The position numbers and the translations under genes are program-made. A stretch of DNA of 64,000 nt from Mycobacterium basiliense (GTDB lineage Bacteria; Actinomycetota; Actinomycetes; Mycobacteriales; Mycobacteriaceae): positions 4,650,001 to 4,714,000 of the forward strand of contig NZ_LR130759.1 in assembly GCF_900292015.1 (NCBI RefSeq), written 5' to 3'. The notes under the pieces are model-generated. The model searched no databases. It was not told the DNA's origin and saw nothing but the letters and a program-made list of their open reading frames with translations. Below are positions 58,645 through 64,000 of the stretch, piece by piece (the stretch's first letter is position 1; every line of letters begins with the position of its first letter).

Positions 58645-59367
58645 TTGCCGCCGCGCGAGCTTCCAGTTGAGACGCTCGACGCCGACGATTCGGAGGCAGG
58701 GACCGCGGCCGAATCCGCCGCAGCAGACCAGCTCACGCAAGCGCAAGCCCGCGCCGAGGCGGCCCGTGCCCGCGCGCTCCGGTTGCGCCAACTGGCCGAG
58801 GCGGCATCCAGTGAGCGCGACGCCAGCGCCACGCTCGCCGAGCAGGACGCGACGGCGCTGGCGCCGGGCCGACGGTCCCGTCGTCCGGCCCGAAAAGTCC
58901 TGGCCGCCGGGGCCGCGGCCGTCGTAATCTGCGCCTCGCTGGCCGCAAGCGGGTTTTTGCTGTGGCAGCACCGCAGCGTCGGGCAGCAACGTCAGCGGGC
59001 GACGGAGTTCTCCGCAGCGGCCCGCAATGCCGTTGTGACGATGATGTCGATCGATGCGACCACGGCCCGAGACGACGTACAGCGCTTCGTCGACAACACC
59101 ACCGGGCTATTCAAGGCCGGCATATTGATGAGCGCCGAAGACTTCGTCAAGGCGGTCGAACAATCGCAGGTCCGTATCAAGGGCGCCGTTCAAGCCATCG
59201 CCGTAGAGTCCATGACCACGGATTCGGCAGTTGTCCTGGTGGCGGCGAAATCTGAAATCATCAAGCCTGATCAGGCAAAGCCGGAATCGCGCTCTTGGCG
59301 CATAGTCGTTAACGTCGAAAGGGACGGCGCACAGCTTAAGATTTCGAAAGTCGAGTTCGTCCCGTGA
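58645..59367 (+). CDS. Mce-associated membrane protein (first of pair B)
   Basis: 240 residues from the TTG at 58645; AGGAGG (58631-58636) is 8 bases upstream, while the in-frame GTG at 58636 overlaps that site and is too close. Ala/Arg-rich N-terminus (AQARAEAARARALRLRQLAEAASSE) then a helix (KVLAAGAAAVVICASLAASGFLLWQH) near 95 and a C-terminal domain ending SMTTDSAVVLVAAKSEIIKPDQAKPESRSWRIVVNVERDGAQLKISKVEFVP. Clear paralogue of the gene at 46613 but ~60 residues shorter in the N-terminal linker. Confidence 0.9.
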   Translation: MPPRELPVETLDADDSEAGTAAESAAADQLTQAQARAEAARARALRLRQLAEAASSERDASATLAEQDATALAPGRRSRRPARKVLAAGAAAVVICASLAASGFLLWQHRSVGQQRQRATEFSAAARNAVVTMMSIDATTARDDVQRFVDNTTGLFKAGILMSAEDFVKAVEQSQVRIKGAVQAIAVESMTTDSAVVLVAAKSEIIKPDQAKPESRSWRIVVNVERDGAQLKISKVEFVP

Positions 59368-59927
59368 CGGTCGACGATGACACAACCACGACTGCGACAC
59401 CTGGGCGCCCAACCGGCCGTCTGAAAGGGATAATGCGTCGCTGCCTGGCCAGGTGGCGCGCAATCGTGTTGACGACGCTGCTTGTTGCCACGCTCGCGTT
59501 TGGAGCGGGGTATTTCCATTTTGCCTACCGAACAGATCTGCAAACCGATGATGCTGCGGCACAACAGGCAATCACGGCGGCCAGCGACGGCGCCGCGGCA
59601 CTGCTGTCCTACTCGCCGGACACTCTTGACCGCGATTTCACCAACGCCAAGGCGCGACTCACCGACAACTATCTGGCCTACTACCGGCAGTTCGCGGACC
59701 AGGTCGTGGGCCCGGCGGCACAGCGTGGCGGAGTCACGACGACCGCGACCGTGATCAAGGCGGCCGTGTCCGAGCTGCAACCGCATTTAGCGGTGGTGCT
59801 GGTATTCGTCAAACAACAGACCGCCAGTAGGGCAAAGCCGGAACCAATTGTGACATCAAGCAGTGTTCGGGTGACGCTGCTGAAGGTCAATAATTCGTGG
59901 CTTATCGAGAGATTCGATCCGATGTGA
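59364..59927 (+). CDS. Mce-associated membrane protein (second of pair B)
   Basis: 187 residues, GTG overlapping the upstream stop by 4 bp. Helix AIVLTTLLVATLAFGAGYFHFAY, then AITAASDGAAALLSYSPDTLDRDFTNAKARLTDNYLAYYRQFADQVVGPAAQRGGVTTTATVIKAAVSELQPHLAVVLVFVKQQT...TSSSVRVTLLKVNNSWLIERFDPM. Paralogue of the gene at 46035 with the same LSYSPDTL-(E/D)-RDF block. It precedes an exported protein gene, then the convergent mce genes. Confidence 0.9.
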   Translation: MTVDDDTTTTATPGRPTGRLKGIMRRCLARWRAIVLTTLLVATLAFGAGYFHFAYRTDLQTDDAAAQQAITAASDGAAALLSYSPDTLDRDFTNAKARLTDNYLAYYRQFADQVVGPAAQRGGVTTTATVIKAAVSELQPHLAVVLVFVKQQTASRAKPEPIVTSSSVRVTLLKVNNSWLIERFDPM

Positions 59928-60026
59928 ATGCCAAGTTCCGGCTCAGACCCATACCACCGTACGCGGAGACGGTGTTAGTCTTTGGATCTCACCAAAAGTG
60001 GCCAAATATGGCGCGTCCAGGAGCAA

Positions 60027-60533
60027 ATGATGCGTTCAACTAGCATGGTGGTTGGCGCAATACTGATGGCCGGCAGCGTGAGCATGGCGTCGCCGGCGTG
60101 GGCCTACAATCCGGCCATCAACGGCACCTACACCGCCACGGTGATCGGCGACTGGGCACGAACCAACACGGTCTATCACGACGAGCCGGTGGTACGTAGC
60201 ATTTGGACTATCACCTCCTCGTGCAGCACCGCCCAGGATTGCAGCGGCCAGGTAGCCAGTGACCAAGGCTGGACCGCACCGTTGACCATGCATGACGGGC
60301 AACTGTGGACCGTCAAACGCGACCTACCGAACTGGGAAACCTGCCCCGACGGAACAACATTCACCGGCCACGACGTCATCTACTTCTATCCAGCAAATCC
60401 GGAAACCGGTGAGACCCAACTTGGTTCGCCCGTTCTGGCTGGCCGGGAAAAGACGACCGGACCAAGCGGCGCCTGCGGCAACAACGCCCCGCTGTACATC
60501 GAACAGCCATTCCGGCTGGACAAAATTGGGTAA
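60027..60533 (+). CDS. exported hypothetical protein near mce genes
   Basis: 168 residues; AGGAG lies 3-4 bases before ATG at 60027 (ATG at 60030 is also possible). Signal peptide (SMVVGAILMAGSVSMASPAWA) and mature part YNPAINGTYTATVIGDWARTNTVYHDEPVVRSIWTITSSCSTAQDCSGQVASDQGWTAPLTMHDGQLWTVKRDLPNWETCPDGTTFTGHDVIYFYPANPETGETQLGSPVLAGREKTTGPSGACGNNAPLYIEQPFRLDKIG. The four-Cys core (SSCSTAQDCSG ... WETCPDG ... SGACG) matches exported proteins typical of mce loci. Function unknown. Confidence 0.8.
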   Translation: MMRSTSMVVGAILMAGSVSMASPAWAYNPAINGTYTATVIGDWARTNTVYHDEPVVRSIWTITSSCSTAQDCSGQVASDQGWTAPLTMHDGQLWTVKRDLPNWETCPDGTTFTGHDVIYFYPANPETGETQLGSPVLAGREKTTGPSGACGNNAPLYIEQPFRLDKIG

Positions 60534-60569
60534 CCGCACACACCTAGCTCAGCAGTCGGGCCCACGACT

Positions 60570-62210
60570 TCACGTGGGGAACATGTCCTTCCATGTCTTC
60601 GGCACCTTGGGCACGACCAGATCCGTCTGGCGGTAGACCTGGCCATCCGGGGCGACGTAGCTGCCGGTGTGCGGGTCGTACCGAGCGAAGGCCACTGACG
60701 GGCCGGGTCTTGACGCGCCCCGTCCGAGTCCGCTTGGTGCGGCCGACGGCGCCCCGCTGGGCGCGGGAGGCGGGGTGGACGGAACGTCCGGAACGTCAAT
60801 GGGTGCGATGGGCGACACCTCGCCCATCGGTCCCACCGACGCCGATGGGCCCAGCGGTCCCGGCGGCATCGCCATTTCCGCCGGCGGACCCACACCCGGG
60901 GGCAGTGGTGTCCCCTCCACCGGACCGAAGATTCGCTCGCGGTTCCAGTTGACCCGATCGTCCGGCGGGATGCCCTGCGCGATGAGGTTCGGGTCCAGCG
61001 GGTAGGTGCCAAATATGTGCTGTCTCATTGCCAGAGGTTCGAATGGCCGGTCACTCTCACAGATTTCGACGGTCGGCGCCCGTTTTCCGGGCTGCCCCAT
61101 ACACGGATAGTTGCGGGCGCCTCGCACTCCGATCGGGGAGTCCTGCGGCAGTTTGCAGTATAACCCGTCCGGCGTATCAACGATGGTGGTGTCGGCAGGG
61201 TTACGCCACTGACTCGGTGGCAAGAAGCCGACCGTGCATGCCGGTGGATCACTGATGATGAGATTGAATGCGCCCGTAGCCAACCCAACCGGACTCTTGG
61301 TACCCAGGAAGGACTGGATCGCGGCAGTGAACGGCGGCAGCAGCACCAACACTTGCTCGAGTGATGCGTGATAGGTCACCGCAATCTGGCCCACCGTAGT
61401 GAGATTGGCGAGCAGCACCGGCAGCGTCGGCCTGATCTGGTCTAGCAGCTTTGAGGCCTCGTTGAAGGCGCCGGGGCCCTTTTCGAGCAGGGTGCGTATC
61501 TGCGGGTCGTTGTCGACCAGCTGGCCGCTGACTCCGGCGAGACTGCGCGCCCACAATCGGATCGAATCGCTGGTCTGCGCTTGCGCATCCAGGAACGGTC
61601 CAGTCTCCTCGGTAAGGGTACGAGTGCGATCGGCGACGCCGTTGAGATCGCCCGAGAATTGTGCGGAGGAGTCGAACAGCGACCCGAAATCGTAACCGGC
61701 CCCGTTGAATGCGTCGAACGACTCATCGAGCAATGTGCTGAGCTTGCCCTTGGGGATGCTGCTGAGCAAGGCACTGGTCTGATCGAGCACCGGACCGATC
61801 GGCTGTGGAATAGCGGTCTGCTCCTTGGCAATTACCGACCCATTGTGCAAGTAAGGCGGCGAATCGGTGCGTGGCCGAAGATCCACGTAGTACTCGCCCA
61901 CCGCGGAGATGCTGCGCACTTCGGCTCGCAGATTCGCCGGGATCTTCGGAGAAGTATCAAGAGCAAGAGTGGCTTTCGCTCCATGGGGAGTCAATGCTAT
62001 CGCGGTCACCTTGCCAATCTGCACCCCGCGGTACGTCACGTTGCTGAAGCGGTAGAGACCACCGGTGGCGGGCAGCTCCAGGGTTACCGTCATCTTGCCG
62101 ATGCCCAGCAGCGTCGGCGCCTGGACGTACCACACAACCATCACCGCCACACCGATGATTCCTACGATCGCGAAGATCGCCAACTGGATTCGGACGAAAC
62201 GGGTCAGCAC
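60570..62210 (-). CDS. mceF: MceF-type protein
   Basis: 546 residues, GTG start right after the mceE stop. One N-terminal helix (IQLAIFAIVGIIGVAVMVVWYV) and the MlaD/Mce domain (MTVTLELPATGGLYRFSNVTYRGVQIGKVTAIALTPHGAKATLALDTSPKIPANLRAEVRSISAVGEYYVDLRP) are followed by a long helical Cholesterol-uptake region (LLSSIPKGKLSTLLDESFDAFNGAGYDFGSLFDSSAQFSGDLNGVADRTRTLTEETGPFLDAQAQTSDSIRLWARSLAGVSGQLVDNDP) and a Pro/Ser-rich tail. Mce proteins form a lipid-transport tunnel. Last gene of the mce operon; it converges on the exported protein gene at 60027. Confidence 0.94.
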   Translation of the reverse strand: MLTRFVRIQLAIFAIVGIIGVAVMVVWYVQAPTLLGIGKMTVTLELPATGGLYRFSNVTYRGVQIGKVTAIALTPHGAKATLALDTSPKIPANLRAEVRSISAVGEYYVDLRPRTDSPPYLHNGSVIAKEQTAIPQPIGPVLDQTSALLSSIPKGKLSTLLDESFDAFNGAGYDFGSLFDSSAQFSGDLNGVADRTRTLTEETGPFLDAQAQTSDSIRLWARSLAGVSGQLVDNDPQIRTLLEKGPGAFNEASKLLDQIRPTLPVLLANLTTVGQIAVTYHASLEQVLVLLPPFTAAIQSFLGTKSPVGLATGAFNLIISDPPACTVGFLPPSQWRNPADTTIVDTPDGLYCKLPQDSPIGVRGARNYPCMGQPGKRAPTVEICESDRPFEPLAMRQHIFGTYPLDPNLIAQGIPPDDRVNWNRERIFGPVEGTPLPPGVGPPAEMAMPPGPLGPSASVGPMGEVSPIAPIDVPDVPSTPPPAPSGAPSAAPSGLGRGASRPGPSVAFARYDPHTGSYVAPDGQVYRQTDLVVPKVPKTWKDMFPT

Positions 62211-63464
62211 CTATGGGCCCCCCTCCGTCAGCGCGGTGGTGGCCGGAGTCGCGCCCGGTATCGGGACAGTAGATTCGGGCGCAGGGCCTGGGGCCGGGCC
62301 CACCGGAGCCGGCTCTCCAGCCGGTGGCGGACCGGGCGGTAGCGGAGCGCCAAATTTGAACTGCAGATACTCCGGATCTCCCGGCGCGGGCACGCCTTCG
62401 GCCCCTAGCCGTCCCCAGTGAGTTCCCAGCAGGATGCTCTTACGTAGCCCGGCATTGGTCAGATCGATGATGAAGTACCCGTTGACGTAGTCACCTCGGA
62501 CATAGCGGTCGATAAATCCCTGAGTGAACGGGAAGGTCGGCGCGTAGGCAATGGCGGCGTCGAGATCCGGCCCGATGTCGGCGAGCGCACTAATCGTTGG
62601 ACCGAGATTTTGCAGGTTCTTGACCAAATCTGATCCCGCGTCGTTGACCAGTCTGGTGGCGGTATCACTAAACGTGCCGAGTTTGTTGAGCGCCGCGGTG
62701 AAACGCGGCCGCTCCCGGAGGAGCACGTCTAGCGCCGGCGGAATCTTGTACAGCGCCTGGGTGATCACGTCGCGTTGGCTGGCAAAGGTGCCGGAAAGGC
62801 GGTTCAGGGCTTGTATGGATGCGACCAGGTTGTCCCGCTGGTCATCGAGCGTGCCGACGAATCTGTCCAGACGTTCGATTAGGTCACGAATGTCCCCGGC
62901 GCGCCCGGACAGCGCGGCGGTGACGTTGTGGATGATGTCCCCAATCTGTCCCAGTCCGCCGGCATTGAGGATCACCGATAGCGACGACAGCGTCTGCTCG
63001 GTCGACGGATAGGTCGAGGACCGGTCCAGCGGGATCGTGGAACGCGGTTCGAGCTTTCCTTCGGCGAGCTTGCCCGGAGGCGGATTGAGTTCCAGATGCA
63101 TGGATCCCAGCAGGCTGGTCTGGCCGACGCGGGCAACCGCATTGCCCGGCACTTCAACATCGGGATTCACCGAGATTTCGACGTCCGCATGCCAACCCTT
63201 TGCCGTGCGCTGCACCGTCATCTTTCGGATGCTGCCGACAACGACGTCGTTGATCATCACCGGTGAATTCGGCTCGAGGGTACCGACGTTGGCGACCTCA
63301 ACGTGGTAGATGGTGGCCCCCGGTCCACGGCCCACCGCGCCGGGAAGCGGCAGTGAGTTCAGCCCGTTGAACGCGCACCCGGTCGCGACCAGCATGACAC
63401 AGCAACAAATGCCCAGACCCCTGGCAATCGCGGCCATGGCTGGTACGGCGCCCCTTCCCGTCAC
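62211..63464 (-). CDS. mceE: MceE-type lipoprotein
   Basis: 417 residues. Signal peptide with lipobox VATGCAF (Cys30), Mce domain (YHVEVANVGTLEPNSPVMINDVVVGSIRKMTVQRTAKGWHADVEISVNPDVEVPGNAVARVGQTSLLGSMHLELNPPPGKLAEGKLEPRSTIPLDRSSTYPSTEQTLSSLSVILNAGGLGQIGDIIHNVTAALSGRAGDIRDLIERLDRFVGTLDDQRDNLVASIQALNRLSGTFASQRDVITQALYKIPPALDVLLRERPRFTAALNKLG) and a Pro-rich tail. MceE is the lipoprotein (LprK-type) subunit. GTG overlaps the mceD stop by 4 bp. Confidence 0.94.
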   Translation of the reverse strand: MTGRGAVPAMAAIARGLGICCCVMLVATGCAFNGLNSLPLPGAVGRGPGATIYHVEVANVGTLEPNSPVMINDVVVGSIRKMTVQRTAKGWHADVEISVNPDVEVPGNAVARVGQTSLLGSMHLELNPPPGKLAEGKLEPRSTIPLDRSSTYPSTEQTLSSLSVILNAGGLGQIGDIIHNVTAALSGRAGDIRDLIERLDRFVGTLDDQRDNLVASIQALNRLSGTFASQRDVITQALYKIPPALDVLLRERPRFTAALNKLGTFSDTATRLVNDAGSDLVKNLQNLGPTISALADIGPDLDAAIAYAPTFPFTQGFIDRYVRGDYVNGYFIIDLTNAGLRKSILLGTHWGRLGAEGVPAPGDPEYLQFKFGAPLPPGPPPAGEPAPVGPAPGPAPESTVPIPGATPATTALTEGGP

Positions 63465-64000
63465 GGCTGCGCCCCTTCCGCCGGGAGGAGCATGTCCGAC
63501 ACCTTCGCCGGGGGCGGCGAGGTTTCGACCGGCGTGCTCGGCGGGGGCGGCTCCGGCATCGCCGCGCCCGGTATCCGCGCCGGCGGCGGCGGGGGCGGCG
63601 GCGCGGGAGGTACATCACCCGGCAGCCCGGTGTACGCCGACACCGCCGGCGGCAGCTCGGGCGCGATCGGCTTCGGTCCCTGCCCGCCCGGCGCCAGCCG
63701 CTGCTCGGTGTAGACCACGTTTTGCAGGTCAAACGCGGGAGCCAGGATCGGATTGACCGGGATTGGGAAATAGTTGAAGTTGAAGTAGAGCAACGGATTG
63801 AACACCTTCAACGCCGGGCTCAGGTACAGGCCGCACAGCTTGCCCGATTCGACCGAGGTGACGTTCTCCATCGCGCCGAGTTGTGAGCATATCGACCACA
63901 CCGGGTTGGTGAGGTTCTGGATTCCCACGCCGCCGCGGACATTTCCGACATCCGGATCGTAATCGTTGTAGGCGTTCGCCAGCGCGTTCGGTGTAACGTG
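63461..64000 (-). CDS. mceD: MceD-type protein, 5' part outside window
   Basis: Only the C-terminal ~179 residues are in the window; the frame is open to the edge. TPNALANAYNDYDPDVGNVRGGVGIQNLTNPVWSICSQLGAMENVTSVESGKLCGLYLSPALKVFNPLLYFNFNYFPIPVNPILAPAFDLQNVVYTEQRLAPG is a typical MceD end region, followed by a Pro-rich tail (PPAPPPPPPPARIPGAAMPEPPPPS). The rest of the operon (yrbE, mceA-C) should lie beyond the right edge. Confidence 0.9.
   Translation of the reverse strand, partial: HVTPNALANAYNDYDPDVGNVRGGVGIQNLTNPVWSICSQLGAMENVTSVESGKLCGLYLSPALKVFNPLLYFNFNYFPIPVNPILAPAFDLQNVVYTEQRLAPGGQGPKPIAPELPPAVSAYTGLPGDVPPAPPPPPPPARIPGAAMPEPPPPSTPVETSPPPAKVSDMLLPAEGAQP

Overview
The window looks like chromosomal DNA of a slow-growing Mycobacterium. 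The DNA is GC-rich, a PE_PGRS gene enters at the left edge, and the window carries rpfA, mce genes, many fad-type lipid genes, F420- and mycothiol-type chemistry, and frequent GTG starts with 4-bp ATGA/GTGA overlaps. From about 5.0 to 45.2 kb the gene order matches, from memory, the M. tuberculosis block Rv0889c (citA) to Rv0853c (pdc) read backwards, with several insertions and losses. I cannot name the species. All family calls come from reading the proteins and recalling relatives; no search was run.

Layout. 0-5 kb: 5' part of a PE_PGRS gene, a flavin monooxygenase pseudogene with three frame changes, and pdxH. 5-16.5 kb: citrate synthase citA, an exported Rv0888-type sphingomyelinase/nuclease, a glyoxalase-fold protein, fprB, an AurF-like diiron protein, serC, the divisome protein SepH, a TrmH/SpoU methyltransferase, a MarR regulator and small membrane proteins. 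16.5-25.5 kb: SRPBCC and DUF3027 proteins, an MFS transporter with an exported partner, an AbiEi/DUF559-like protein, fadE10 coupled to a thiol-dependent quinone reductase, cspB and yccF. 25.8-27.3 kb: a ydaO-type (c-di-AMP) riboswitch in front of rpfA. 27.3-32.3 kb: mog with what looks like the last codons of a deleted moaC, then an XPB-associated protein and the XPB helicase. 32.3-35.9 kb: an inserted block with a thiolase/lipid-transfer protein, its DUF35 partner, a nonsense-interrupted fragment and a luciferase-like F420 oxidoreductase. 35.9-45.2 kb: fadB-fadA with a clear terminator, an aminotransferase, three related SRPBCC proteins around the CoA-transferase-type gene far, and the decarboxylase pdc.

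From 45.2 kb to the end the gene order leaves that of M. tuberculosis and becomes a lipid-import and oxidation locus. It has an amidohydrolase-fadD-mam-mam operon, a LpqH-like lipoprotein, an enoyl-CoA hydratase with an exported partner, a TetR regulator beside a cytochrome P450, a four-gene membrane operon (two paralogous six-helix proteins plus orphan cytochrome-oxidase III-like and IV-like subunits) facing a second TetR across two perfect palindromes, small exported proteins, a second mam pair, and the 3' end of an mce operon (mceD, mceE, mceF). A plausible reading is a regulated system that imports a hydrophobic substrate through Mce, activates it to a CoA ester and oxidises it with P450 and beta-oxidation enzymes, while the oxidase-like membrane operon does something not yet explained. 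The palindromes suggest at least two separate regulons.
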